From NCBI RefSeq assembly GCF_000621485.1, contig NZ_JHYF01000003.1:186001-250000 (forward strand): 64,000 nt of DNA, in the 5' to 3' direction. Position numbers and translations under genes: made by a program. The notes under the pieces are model-generated. The model was given only the letters and a program-made list of their open reading frames with translations. It made no database searches and was not told where the DNA came from. The DNA is from Alkaliphilus transvaalensis ATCC 700919 (GTDB lineage: Bacteria; Bacillota; Clostridia; Peptostreptococcales; Natronincolaceae). Shown piece by piece: positions 45,390 to 54,973 of this stretch (its first letter is position 1; each line of letters opens with the position of its first letter).

Positions 45390-48206
45390 ATGAAACTACA
45401 TAAGAAAAAAGTAGTTGCAAGTTTGCTGATTGTAGTATTTCTGTTGAGCTTATCTTCAGGAGCTTTTGCAAATAATAGTTTTTATGAAAGAGTTACAACA
45501 GAGAGAATATCTAGAGGAGTTACCCAGAGTCATATCCAACGCTTCGACCAGAATGGATGGCTAAATGCTAATGTTATGTATGTTGACTTGATGGATGATA
45601 CCCTTGAATTAGACCTATTACAAAGTTCTGGTGGTTTAACTACGAAGGAAACTCTTTCGACAATGGTTAGTAGACAAAAAAATGTAGTAGGGGCTATTAA
45701 CGGTGATTTCTTTTATATGACAAACCCAGATTCACCAATGGGGGTTATGGTTAAAGATGGAAGGATGATCAGTAGTCCAGTAATCAATAATCAGTTAGGA
45801 ACCCTATACATTAATAACAATAATAATGCTTTTGCAGAGTATTTAGATTATACCTTAAACCTTAAAACTGATCAAGGTAAGCAATTAAGACTAGGGGCTA
45901 TCAACAAACTTTCTTCAAGATTTCAGCTAATTACAGTAATTGATAGAAACTGGGGAACCCATTCGCCAGGGGTCGCAAGTGATCGTCCCGATATGGTGGA
46001 GGTTGTTGTTGTCAATGATGTTGTTGTTGAAGTAAGAAAAGCTTTACCAGCAGTTCAGATTCCTGAGAATGGTTATATTATTATGGCTTCAGGAGTTAAT
46101 GGTGGACAATTAGCTAATAACCTAAATGTAGGAGACCGTATTACTATTGACATTCAAATAACTCCCGGAATTGAAAATCTAAAGTTAGCTATGGGGGGAG
46201 GAACCTTACTTGTAAGTAATGGACAAGTTGTGCCAAACTTTACCCAAACAAATGTGACAGGAAATGCTCCTAGAACTGCAGTTGGTGTTACTAAGGATAG
46301 AAGTAAATTAATTCTTGTAACGGTAGATGGTAGAAATAGCTCATGGCCAGGACTTGATGGAACCCGTTTAGCAAGATTGCTGATTGAGTTAGGAAGTCAT
46401 GAAGCTGTTATTATGGATGGTGGTGGTTCTACAACCATGATAACGAGACCCTTAGGAAGCTATGCACCAAGGGTTATTAATACTCCTTCTGATGGTGCAG
46501 AGAGAAGAATCATAAACGGCTTAGCTGTTATATCTAACTTACCTCAAGGAAATATAGAAGGACTTAAGGCTGTAGCAGCAAATCAAAATGTATTTAAAGA
46601 TACTTCTGTTGAAATAAGAGTTACAGCATATGATACAAATTATAATCCGTTTTGGGTAGATCCTACAAAGGTAAGTTATTCTGTAAAAGAAGGTAGTGGG
46701 ACCTTTAATAGTAATCGTTTTACCCCGAATAGAGCTGGTAATGCTACTATTGTGGTTGAATATTTAGGGAAAACGACAGAAGTGAGTGTTAAGGTATTGG
46801 ATGAACCTGCAAATTTAGAGATTACGCCTAAATCAATTACCCTATCACAAGGTAGAACGGCCAATTTAAGTGTAATAGGAGTTGACCCATTAGGCTATAG
46901 GGCACCTATTAATGCAGGACTAATTACTTGGAAAGATACAAAGGGGCTAGGTACTGTAGCCAATGGGGTATATACAGCAGGAAATAATAGTGGGCAATCT
47001 CAATTAGAGGCGACCTATAAAAATGGCAAAGGTACGATTCCGGTTGTCATAGGTAATCAACAGGTAGAGGTAACTTTGGATAACTTTAATGAAATGAAGG
47101 TCAGATTTAATAGTTTCCCACAGGAAGTTACAGGTTCTGTTACGTTGGTAAATAACGGGCGAAATAACTCTAAAGCAGTAGCATTAGAATATGATTTCAC
47201 AACAACAGATGTAACTAGAGCAGCCTATATGGACTATAGTAATGGTGGGATCACTATTAATGGTAGCCCAAGTAGAATTGGAGTATGGGTGAATGCAAGT
47301 GCCCAGTCAAAACAGTGGATTAGAGGAAGGGTTTTTGATGCCAATGGTACAGCCCACATTATTGATTTTTCAAAAGGGGTTGACTGGACTGGCTGGAAAT
47401 ATCTTGAGGCAACGCTTCCATCTAACATTTCATACCCAGTTAGAATAGATCGACTGTATGTAGCAGAGACAAATAGTAATGAAAAAGCAAAGGGTACATT
47501 AATCTTTGATGACCTACAGGCGGTATATCCTTCTAACGTGACTGTAAGCTCGTCTACATCAAATGTGATAAAAGACCCCCTTTACAGACCTGCTGCTACA
47601 AAAGGAACAGTAATTACTGCCCATAGTGGGATAGGGCTACAACAAAAAAGTACCCTTCTAGATCGCTATGTTAATAACAATATTATTAAATTGATAAATG
47701 AAAATAGCAATAGAGCCCTCTTTACTGGAGAGGTTGGGGCAGGTATTAGAAGTGATATAAAAACACCTTATGTATCGGCAGTTGCTGGACATACCCATTT
47801 AGAGGATGAAAATAGCTTAATTATTAGGCTAGATAACCGTAAGAATGGATTAAGACAAACCAACTTCCAACAATGGCCTTACCTAAAGCAACAATTAGAA
47901 ACTAGTAAGAAGAATAATGTCTTTATTATTCTACCGAACCCTATTTGGGGTGGGAAGGGCTTTAGTGATGGCTTAGAGGCTGAACTGTTGGCAGAAATCC
48001 TAACAAAAGAAGCAGAAAAGGGTAGAAACATATTTGTACTTTATGGAGGAGAAGACCTACAAGTAAACCTCTATAATGGGGTAAGATATATTGCAACGGG
48101 CCTTCATCAACAAAGACCCACAAGTCCTACTGAAGCCTACAGATATGTTGAGTTTAATGTATTGGGTAATGAGGTTACCTATCAAATAAGATCGGTTTTT
48201 AACTAA
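45390..48206 (+). CDS. Exported phosphodiester glycosidase family protein (NAGPA domain)
   Basis: 938 residues. Signal peptide to about residue 32 (ending GAFA-NN). The phosphodiester glycosidase domain (about 45-365) carries VGAINGDFFYMTN and EAVIMDGGGSTTMITRP, the family's Asp/Gly-rich active part. Two Ig-like segments follow (about 375-560), then a carbohydrate-binding-like jelly roll (about 565-720). The last about 200 residues (GEVGAGIRSDIKTPYVSAVA, GHTH) resemble a worn metallophosphatase; that is a guess. ATG 45390 has AAGGGGG upstream. It probably trims wall glycopolymers or exopolysaccharide. Confidence 0.83.
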   Translation: MKLHKKKVVASLLIVVFLLSLSSGAFANNSFYERVTTERISRGVTQSHIQRFDQNGWLNANVMYVDLMDDTLELDLLQSSGGLTTKETLSTMVSRQKNVVGAINGDFFYMTNPDSPMGVMVKDGRMISSPVINNQLGTLYINNNNNAFAEYLDYTLNLKTDQGKQLRLGAINKLSSRFQLITVIDRNWGTHSPGVASDRPDMVEVVVVNDVVVEVRKALPAVQIPENGYIIMASGVNGGQLANNLNVGDRITIDIQITPGIENLKLAMGGGTLLVSNGQVVPNFTQTNVTGNAPRTAVGVTKDRSKLILVTVDGRNSSWPGLDGTRLARLLIELGSHEAVIMDGGGSTTMITRPLGSYAPRVINTPSDGAERRIINGLAVISNLPQGNIEGLKAVAANQNVFKDTSVEIRVTAYDTNYNPFWVDPTKVSYSVKEGSGTFNSNRFTPNRAGNATIVVEYLGKTTEVSVKVLDEPANLEITPKSITLSQGRTANLSVIGVDPLGYRAPINAGLITWKDTKGLGTVANGVYTAGNNSGQSQLEATYKNGKGTIPVVIGNQQVEVTLDNFNEMKVRFNSFPQEVTGSVTLVNNGRNNSKAVALEYDFTTTDVTRAAYMDYSNGGITINGSPSRIGVWVNASAQSKQWIRGRVFDANGTAHIIDFSKGVDWTGWKYLEATLPSNISYPVRIDRLYVAETNSNEKAKGTLIFDDLQAVYPSNVTVSSSTSNVIKDPLYRPAATKGTVITAHSGIGLQQKSTLLDRYVNNNIIKLINENSNRALFTGEVGAGIRSDIKTPYVSAVAGHTHLEDENSLIIRLDNRKNGLRQTNFQQWPYLKQQLETSKKNNVFIILPNPIWGGKGFSDGLEAELLAEILTKEAEKGRNIFVLYGGEDLQVNLYNGVRYIATGLHQQRPTSPTEAYRYVEFNVLGNEVTYQIRSVFN

Positions 48207-48260
48207 CTGATATGGAACATTAACCTAAAAAGAAGAGAGTAGAAAAGGGTAGACCGTTTT

Positions 48261-48304
48261 AAAAAAGCTCTAATGGAATAAACACTTCCATTAGAGCTTT
48301 TTTT
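48261..48304 (+). terminator. Strong terminator after glycosidase gene
   Basis: AAAAAAGCTCTAATGGAA pairs with TTCCATTAGAGCTTTTTT around AACAC-type loop. Confidence 0.9.
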
Positions 48305-48379
48305 CAGTGTAACTTAATTGTTTGTTGTCTATATCCTATTCTTACTTCCTTGTAATTTTGTCTAACAAAATAATTAATA

Positions 48380-48877
48380 TTACTCAATTTTTTGGTCTGC
48401 TAATCTTTCTAGGTACTCTAACAATTCTATCGTTTCTGCCGTATATCTTATTTCAGGTATAAATTCAAGCTTTAGGAATGACATTAACTTTGGAGGAGAT
48501 AATACACTCAATCCATATCCTGTATTAATATAATCTAATTTAAAATCAATTAATCTTTCTTCCAACTCAATATCTTTTAATTCTTCCACTGTATATAGCC
48601 CCAAAATCATTTTCATATAATTTATATACTGTGTTCCCTCATTTGAAACTTTAGGGTCAGTCATACTATTAGCCAAACTAAAATATTGATAAGTATGCTT
48701 TAAAAGGAATTCATCTTCATTTCTTATACCCTCAATAATTTGATAGTTTACTGAAACAAGATTTGAGTAAAGTAAAACTTGTGTCCTTTTATGTTGGATA
48801 AACATGTTAGCATAAAAGTATAGTATTACAACACTAACCAAAGCCAATCCTACTATAAATTTTTTGTTATTTTTCAA
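48380..48877 (-). CDS. Membrane-anchored protein, unknown
   Basis: 165 residues. N-terminal helix (about 7-26) after MKNNKK, and the rest soluble and mainly helical, without Cys. I do not recognise the family. The start is a TTG with GGGGGTAGG upstream. It faces the glycosidase gene across a terminator. It may be a small envelope sensor or chaperone; nothing more can be said. Confidence 0.65.
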   Translation of the reverse strand: MKNNKKFIVGLALVSVVILYFYANMFIQHKRTQVLLYSNLVSVNYQIIEGIRNEDEFLLKHTYQYFSLANSMTDPKVSNEGTQYINYMKMILGLYTVEELKDIELEERLIDFKLDYINTGYGLSVLSPPKLMSFLKLEFIPEIRYTAETIELLEYLERLADQKIE

Positions 48878-49274
48878 TAAAACCTACCCCCATTCTGTGG
48901 GCTTGTGTTGATAGCGTAGCTACAAGTCCATGTATACTTATAATATTTAATAACTATATCTAAATCTAAATATATCTAAAATATCTTTACAATGACTGAG
49001 GAAATTAATACTGATAATACTTTTGATAAGTTGTTTTTTATTTTAATTCCACCTTTTGTTAGTTAAGTTAATTTAGCTAAATTAGTTAACGAATAAATAT
49101 TACTATAAAATAAAAAAAAGTAAATGGATTAATAGAACAAAAATTCTGAAATATTTATATTTAATAATTTTAACAAGCAATAAGTATTGATTTATGTATT
49201 GATGATGATAAAATAATAAATAAACAAAGTGAAATCTAAATGATAGGTTGTTAAAAAGTAACTGGAGGTGAACT
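48878..49274. other. 397-bp AT-rich intergenic region
   Basis: Divergent upstream region of the 165-residue protein and of the 57-residue membrane protein. No ORF, repeat or hairpin that I can support. Confidence 0.5.
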
Positions 49275-49448
49275 ATGGATTTTAAAAGTGGTTTAAAGTT
49301 TTTTGGGATTTATGTTATTTTGGAATTATCTTTGCTTATAGCAGGGATTGATAGTTCTCTTTATAGGATTGCTATTGCATTTATTGTTGCAGTAATACTA
49401 TCAATATTTACAGATAGAAACAAATTAAAAGATAAAAAAGCCAAGTGA
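49275..49448 (+). CDS. Small membrane protein, 57 residues
   Basis: ATG 49275 is preceded by CTGGAGGTGAACT, a strong ribosome site. Two hydrophobic segments (about 8-25 and 29-46) with a short loop holding Asp26 and Tyr30, and a basic tail DRNKLKDKKAK. Reads as a plausible hairpin membrane peptide. Family not recognised. Followed by a very long perfect hairpin. Confidence 0.6.
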   Translation: MDFKSGLKFFGIYVILELSLLIAGIDSSLYRIAIAFIVAVILSIFTDRNKLKDKKAK

Positions 49449-49529
49449 ACTTAAAGTAAAAAAGTATAGTAGAAGCCCACATTTGATTATAATTAATAAA
49501 TACTTGCCTTTAAAAAACAAAAAGAAATA

Positions 49530-49578
49530 AATAAGGGTAGACCGTAGAATGTTTCTTAACCTACGGTCTACCCTTATT
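49530..49578. terminator. Very stable bidirectional terminator
   Basis: 18-bp perfect stem AATAAGGGTAGACCGTAG/CTACGGTCTACCCTTATT with a 13-nt loop, between a plus-strand small gene and the minus-strand LCP gene. Confidence 0.85.
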
Positions 49579-49658
49579 TAACAGGATATCTAATAAGGAG
49601 CACCACCTTTTATTGATAGAGATATAGAAATAAGTGCAATAATTATAATGGTATCCTC

Positions 49659-50600
49659 TTAATTTTCGTAAATTTCTCGTATTAGCTCCTTAGTCTTCTG
49701 TTCATCAAGTATATAGTAACTTGTTGGGCCAATATATTCTCCTTTGCCCGGCAAAGTATAGGTTTCAAGCTTAGTATTATTGTTTCTATAGGTATTAGCT
49801 AAGTTTAAAATTTCATTTATACTTAAACTGGTTTCAACAGAATCAGATGCAATATTTAATAACTTAGGAATATTAGTAGGTCTTACTGCCTTATTAACAA
49901 GTACAGCAAGGAACTCCTGTTGCCGTCTAATTCTTCCGAGGTCGGCCTCTTTAGGCTCTCTATATCTTAAGTATTTTAACGCATCTTGCCCCATAAGTAG
50001 GGTTTGTCCCTTTTTAAAGTTTATAATGAGAGGTGGACTAGCGGCATAATCGGTGTGTTTCATGTCTGCCTTTATGTCTATTTCAATTCCTCCAAGGGCA
50101 TCTACAATTGTTACTACCGAATCAAAGTCAACGGCTATATAATGATGGACGGGGATATCCAACAGATTACTGACGGCCTTCATCATGGAATAAGCCTTAT
50201 CTTCCCTAACACCATAGGCAGCATTGATCTTCTTTTGATGGGCAGTATTGTATCCTTCCCTTGGGTAATAGGTATCTCTAGGGATACTGATTAAATCGAC
50301 AGTATTTCCTTTGCGATTATAATTAATAAGCATAATGGTATCGGCTAAAGACCCATCGGCAACACCAATCAATAGAATATTTTCTTGCTTGCTGTTTTTG
50401 TTACCTTCTTCAAGCTTGTCTCTATATTCATCTGGTTCAGCCACTTCTACATTTATGCCCACCTGCAAGTTTCCAATTATATTGCCTATATAAAAGGCCA
50501 GAGGAATAAAGAAAACTAAAAATATAATAAAACTGATAAAAAAGACTTTTTTAAATTCCTTCATAGAATCTTTCATAAATTCCTTTATAAACCCTTTCAT
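49659..50600 (-). CDS. LytR-CpsA-Psr family wall-polymer ligase
   Basis: Attaches teichoic acid or other glycopolymers to peptidoglycan, outside the membrane. 313 residues with an N-terminal anchor (about 17-40) after a charged MKGFIKEFMKDSMKEFKK. LCP domain: DTIMLINYN, ISIPRDTYYP with the conserved Arg/Asp, HYIAVDFDSVVTIVDALGGI, and KYLRYREPKEADLGRIRRQQ. AAGGAGGAG upstream of ATG. It may act on the polymer that CsaB and the WecG-like enzyme help to make, though it is 13 kb away. Confidence 0.93.
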   Translation of the reverse strand: MKGFIKEFMKDSMKEFKKVFFISFIIFLVFFIPLAFYIGNIIGNLQVGINVEVAEPDEYRDKLEEGNKNSKQENILLIGVADGSLADTIMLINYNRKGNTVDLISIPRDTYYPREGYNTAHQKKINAAYGVREDKAYSMMKAVSNLLDIPVHHYIAVDFDSVVTIVDALGGIEIDIKADMKHTDYAASPPLIINFKKGQTLLMGQDALKYLRYREPKEADLGRIRRQQEFLAVLVNKAVRPTNIPKLLNIASDSVETSLSINEILNLANTYRNNNTKLETYTLPGKGEYIGPTSYYILDEQKTKELIREIYEN

Positions 50601-50903
50601 AAACTCCTCCTTGGTAGGGTAATTAACCCTTCATGTAATACTTCATATGTTATAGTATATCATATATTGTTAAAATAGTAATAATCAGATTAAAAGACAA
50701 TAGCATAGCTGTATTATAATATATAAAAGGAATAGTTCTTCTTTAGTGGGGAGATAAAAACATATCAATAGCTAAGGGGGTACATGAAATATAAGTAAAT
50801 GAAGCTTTCTATAAGAGATAACCATAATTTACATCAAGGATATAGGGGGGGCTCCTAGAATTATATTAAAGGACAGGATAATTCTACAAAAGGAGGCAAC
50901 CTA
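50601..50903. other. Divergent upstream region of LCP and LysM genes
   Basis: About 300 bp without ORF. It contains G-rich runs (AGCTAAGGGGG, ATAGGGGGGGC) ahead of the AAAAGGAGG ribosome site of the LysM gene. I looked for a c-di-AMP (ydaO) riboswitch, which often precedes LysM genes, and did not see its conserved parts. Confidence 0.5.
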
Positions 50904-52121
50904 ATGAAGAAAAACATAAAAAAGATCATTGTAGGAACTACTTTAGCTGCAACCCTCTTTACTTCTACCGCAGGCTTTACCTTTGCAAATCAAGCCCATA
51001 CCGTTAGAAGTGGAGATACCCTATGGAAAATAGCTCAACAATACAATACAAGCTTAGAGAGGATCTATCAATTAAATCCCAACTATCGGGCTAATCCAAA
51101 CTTATGGGTAGGAGCAACAGTAATGGTGCCATCAAGTGGGCAATTGACTAATTATACCGTTGTAAGAAACGATACGCCGTGGTTAATTAGCAATCGTTTG
51201 GGTGTAAGTTTAAGTGAACTTTTAAAGGTAAATGGATTAACAGCTAGTTCTCAAATATACCCTGGACAAATATTAAAAATCCCATCAACCACATCTGCCC
51301 AAACCCAACAGTATCGAGTAGAAAGAAATGATACACCATGGATAATTAGTCAAAAGTTTAATGTCAATTTACAGCAACTATTAGATTTAAACAATCTAAA
51401 GGCTGGTCAACATATCTATGAAGGGCAAATATTACTTATCCCTAATACATCAAGTAATAATAGTAGCAGTAACAATAGTAGCAGTAACAATAGTAACAAT
51501 AACAACCAAGGGAATCAATCGAGTAGTGGAGTAACAAAGACCTTTACAACCCATACTGTAGCCAATGGAGACGATTTGTGGAACCTTTCAATTAAATATG
51601 GAATTCCCTTTGCAGAGCTAAAGCAAGTTAATGGACTGACGGATAATAGTGTGTTGAGAATTGGTCAAAAACTAACAATTCCTGTATATCAAGTTCCGGT
51701 TAAACCAACCCCTGGGCCTCGATTTGGCGAATTACTAGATTGGTGGACGGAAGCACAATACGTTGTACCTATCGGAAAAATATTTACAATTATTGATTTT
51801 CAAACAGGTAGAAGTTGGCAGGCAAAACGTACAATTGGAGCTAATCATGCCGATACTGAACCCCTAACAGCTAGAGATGCAAATATTATGAAGGAAGTAT
51901 GGGGCGGTAATTTTAGTTGGGCAACACGAGCAGTTATTGTTGAAGTTGACGGTAGAAGAATTGCTGCTTCAGCTAGTTCATTACCCCACGATATTCAATA
52001 TATTACTAATAATAGTTTTAATGGACATTTTGATTTATATTTCTTAAACAGCACACGACATGTAGATGGTAGAAGTGATGCTAACCACCAAGCCAATGTA
52101 CTAAGAGCTGGGGGAAAATAA
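50904..52121 (+). CDS. Exported protein with four LysM repeats and a distinct C-terminal domain
   Basis: 405 residues. Signal peptide to about residue 29. LysM repeats at about 32-76, 83-127, 136-179 and 215-260, the last set off by a Ser/Asn-rich linker (about 182-208). The C-terminal about 140 residues form another domain with HVDGRSDANHQANV near the end, which has no catalytic motif I know. LysM binds peptidoglycan, so this is a wall or spore-coat protein. GGAGG upstream of ATG. Terminator follows. Confidence 0.88.
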   Translation: MKKNIKKIIVGTTLAATLFTSTAGFTFANQAHTVRSGDTLWKIAQQYNTSLERIYQLNPNYRANPNLWVGATVMVPSSGQLTNYTVVRNDTPWLISNRLGVSLSELLKVNGLTASSQIYPGQILKIPSTTSAQTQQYRVERNDTPWIISQKFNVNLQQLLDLNNLKAGQHIYEGQILLIPNTSSNNSSSNNSSSNNSNNNNQGNQSSSGVTKTFTTHTVANGDDLWNLSIKYGIPFAELKQVNGLTDNSVLRIGQKLTIPVYQVPVKPTPGPRFGELLDWWTEAQYVVPIGKIFTIIDFQTGRSWQAKRTIGANHADTEPLTARDANIMKEVWGGNFSWATRAVIVEVDGRRIAASASSLPHDIQYITNNSFNGHFDLYFLNSTRHVDGRSDANHQANVLRAGGK

Positions 52122-52138
52122 TCAATAAATAATAATTA

Positions 52139-52189
52139 AAAAGGAAATGATAATAGTCATAAAAAAGATTATTATCATTTTCTTTTTTT
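52139..52189 (+). terminator. Terminator after LysM gene
   Basis: Stem AAAGGAAATGATAATA with TATTATCATTTTCTTT, 13-nt loop and a T run. Confidence 0.85.
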
Positions 52190-52274
52190 CAAAAATATCG
52201 GAAGATTAGGATTTTTGTTGTTAATCTGCTAGAAAATAGGTATATATAAACTAATAAACAGAGGGGGGATTTAT

Positions 52275-54665
52275 ATGCAAAAACTTCGCTTAAATGAAAA
52301 ACAATTAACTAGTCGGTGCAGGATAGAAGATCTAAATTTTGAGTCAACCTCTGACTTGGGACCACTAAAAGGAATCATCGGGCAGGAAAGGGCGGTTAAT
52401 GCATTAGCCTTCGGTCTAAAGATGAAGAAAAAAGGCTATAACATCTACATTGCTGGTTTAAGTGGGACAGGCCGTAGTAGCTATTCCCACTCCATTACAG
52501 AAAAGCTAGCAGAAGAGATGGAGATTCCTAACGACTGGATCTATGTTTATAATTTTAAGAACCCAGACCGGCCTAAAGCCCTGTGTATGGAAGCCGGCTT
52601 AGGGTTACAATTTAAAAAAGATATGGAGTGGTTGGTGGAACAATTACTAAAAGAAATTCCATTAACCTTTACATCATCCGATTACGAGACGAAAAAGAGT
52701 GAACTATATCGTGAATTTTCTCAAAAAAATCAAGTGATTATAGCAGAATTAAACAAAATTGCCGAAAAGTATCAGTTCACCTTTAAAGAATCGGAGGGGG
52801 GATTAGTACCTATTCCTTTATTAGATGGTAGACCAATGAAGCAAGAAGAGTATAGTCATTTACCTATTTCGGAAGTGGAAAAGATTAGAGAGGCTTCAAA
52901 TCAATTAGCCATTGAGACGATGGATACATTAAATAAAGTGAAGGATTTAGAAGAAGAATATAGTATCAAATTAACTAAACTAGATGAAGAAGTTGGATAC
53001 AATGTTGTTAATTACTATATTACCAAGTTAATACAGCGATATGGTCATAGAAAGTCCATTGTAGAGTATATTAATCATTTGGAGCAGGATATTGTTGAGA
53101 ATCTTGAACATTTTAACGATAAAAAAGAAGATAACCAAGTGGAACAGTTATTAATGATGCAGGTACAAAAAGATGATAAATTCTTAAATCGATATGGGGT
53201 TAATTTGTTTATAGATAATTCAGATTTAGATCAAGCCCCTATTATTAATGAAAGTAACCCTACCCTTTATAATTTAATTGGTACAATTGAATATAAAAAT
53301 GAAATGGGAATTTTAAAAACTGACTTTATGCAAATAAAGCCTGGGGCATTACATGCTGCTAATGGAGGATTTTTAATATTAAATGCTAGGGAAGTTCTTT
53401 CACAGCCCTATGGTTGGGAGACCTTAAAGCGAGCATTAAAAACGGGTGAAATCAATATAGAGTCTTTAAATAAACAGATGGGCTATGTTGTGACATCTAC
53501 CCTAAAACCGGAAGCAATTCCCTTAGAAACTAAAGTAATATTAATTGGTGATTCGGAAATTTATCATGGACTGTATCACATAGATGAAGACTTTAGAAAA
53601 CTATTTAAGATAATGGCAGATTTTGATGTAGAAATGACAAAGGATGATGAAAATATATTAAAAATGGCAAGATTTATTGCATCCCATTGTGAAAAGGAAG
53701 GATTAAAACATTTCCATAAGGAAGCTGTTGCTCGGGTAATAGAGTATAGTTCTCGATTAGCTGATCACCAAGAGAAATTAAGTTCTCTATTTAATAAAAT
53801 TGTGGAGATTCTATATGAAGCTGACGCATGGGCAGAGATGGATGGGCAGCCCCTTATTCTCAAGAAACATGTTGAAAAGGCCATTCAACAAAAGATACAT
53901 CGCAACAGCAAATACGAAGAAAAACTTAATGAAATGTTTAAAGATGGTACTTTATTGATGGATGTAGAAGGAGAAAAGGTAGGACAAATTAATGGTTTAG
54001 TAGTGATGGGAACAGGGGAATATAGCTTTGGAAAGCCAAGTCGTATAACCGTTAATACTTATCAGGGAAAATCGGGTATTATTAATATCGAAAGGGAAGT
54101 TAAAAAGAGTGGTAGTATCCATGATAAAGGTGTATTAATTCTTAGTGGTTACTTAGGAAGTCAATATGCTCAAAAGAACCCCCTCTCCCTTTCAGTTAGT
54201 ATTAGTTTCGAACAAAATTACTCGATGATTGATGGAGACAGTGCTTCAAGTACAGAACTATATGCCATCCTATCTAGTATTGCAGAAGTGCCGATAAAGC
54301 AATCTATAGCAGTAACAGGTTCCATTAATCAAAAGGGAGAAATACAACCTATTGGTGGCGTTAATGAGAAAATAGAAGGCTTTTATGATGTATGTAAACA
54401 TAATGGTTTAACCGGAGATCAAGGGGTTATTATTCCTAAGCAGAATGTAAAAAATTTAATGCTTAAAGAAGAGGTAGTTGAAGCTGTTAAAAATAAACAA
54501 TTCCATATCTATGCCATTGGTGGTGTAGAAGAGGGGATTGAAATATTAACTGGAATCCCTATGGGAGAAAAGGATGAAGGGGGCCAATACCCAGAAGGCA
54601 CTCTAAACTATCTAATTAATAAAAAGCTAGAAAACTTATCTAAAAATAATAAAAAAGAGAAATAA
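52275..54665 (+). CDS. Lon-like ATP-dependent protease (AAA_32/S16 family)
   Basis: 796 residues. The N-terminal AAA module has GLSGTGRSS as Walker A, with Arg in place of Lys, as I recall for YcbZ-type members. A long helical insertion (about 150-310) is followed by the AAA lid. The C-terminal S16 protease domain has the Ser656-Lys699 dyad in GDSASSTE and VNEKIEG. There is no Lon N-terminal substrate domain. Likely a cytoplasmic or membrane-near protease; substrates unknown. GAGGGGGG upstream. Confidence 0.9.
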   Translation: MQKLRLNEKQLTSRCRIEDLNFESTSDLGPLKGIIGQERAVNALAFGLKMKKKGYNIYIAGLSGTGRSSYSHSITEKLAEEMEIPNDWIYVYNFKNPDRPKALCMEAGLGLQFKKDMEWLVEQLLKEIPLTFTSSDYETKKSELYREFSQKNQVIIAELNKIAEKYQFTFKESEGGLVPIPLLDGRPMKQEEYSHLPISEVEKIREASNQLAIETMDTLNKVKDLEEEYSIKLTKLDEEVGYNVVNYYITKLIQRYGHRKSIVEYINHLEQDIVENLEHFNDKKEDNQVEQLLMMQVQKDDKFLNRYGVNLFIDNSDLDQAPIINESNPTLYNLIGTIEYKNEMGILKTDFMQIKPGALHAANGGFLILNAREVLSQPYGWETLKRALKTGEINIESLNKQMGYVVTSTLKPEAIPLETKVILIGDSEIYHGLYHIDEDFRKLFKIMADFDVEMTKDDENILKMARFIASHCEKEGLKHFHKEAVARVIEYSSRLADHQEKLSSLFNKIVEILYEADAWAEMDGQPLILKKHVEKAIQQKIHRNSKYEEKLNEMFKDGTLLMDVEGEKVGQINGLVVMGTGEYSFGKPSRITVNTYQGKSGIINIEREVKKSGSIHDKGVLILSGYLGSQYAQKNPLSLSVSISFEQNYSMIDGDSASSTELYAILSSIAEVPIKQSIAVTGSINQKGEIQPIGGVNEKIEGFYDVCKHNGLTGDQGVIIPKQNVKNLMLKEEVVEAVKNKQFHIYAIGGVEEGIEILTGIPMGEKDEGGQYPEGTLNYLINKKLENLSKNNKKEK

Positions 54666-54741
54666 AGCAGGGTAGGAAATCTGTTGCCTTGAATAGATGA
54701 TGGTTTAGATGGGGGTTAAAATTTAATAGGCTCTTTGTTAA

Positions 54742-54776
54742 AAATGGGGTGGGATTCTTTGAATTCCACTCCATTA
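54742..54776 (+). terminator. Hairpin after Lon-like gene
   Basis: AATGGGGTGGGATTC pairs with GAATTCCACTCCATT with one bulge and a TTT loop. No T run, so termination is uncertain. Confidence 0.45.
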
Positions 54777-54804
54777 TTACATTAGGGAGTATCAAAATAC
54801 ACTC

Positions 54805-54918
54805 AATATTGATTATAGTACTGGATATTGGTTATATTACTTGATATTAATTATGGTACTGGATATTGGTTATATCACTTGATATTAATTATAGTACTTG
54901 ATATTGATTATAACTCTT
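54805..54918. repeat. 19-bp tandem repeat, six units
   Basis: Six units close to GATATTGGTTATATTACTT at exact 19-bp spacing. Units alternate (TTGGTTAT versus TTAATTAT), giving a 38-bp higher-order period. Confidence 0.9.
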
Positions 54919-54973
54919 GGCTTTTTTAAAAGTAATGTTACTATTTTACTAGGGGGTTATTTTAATTATTCTG

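Noticed and set aside
50004-50294. 96-codon plus-strand frame opposite the LCP gene
   Set aside because: Covers the conserved LCP domain in antisense; no start signal.
50741-50903. c-di-AMP (ydaO) riboswitch before the LysM gene
   Set aside because: The conserved parts of that RNA class are not visible, though the gene type is a common target.
52275-54665. Walker A Arg in the Lon-like protein as a sign of a dead gene
   Set aside because: As I recall, Arg at this site occurs in this subfamily; the protease Ser-Lys dyad is intact and the frame is full length.
54805-54918. 19-bp repeats as CRISPR or as an origin iteron array
   Set aside because: No unique spacers; no replication initiator gene or DnaA boxes seen beside it.
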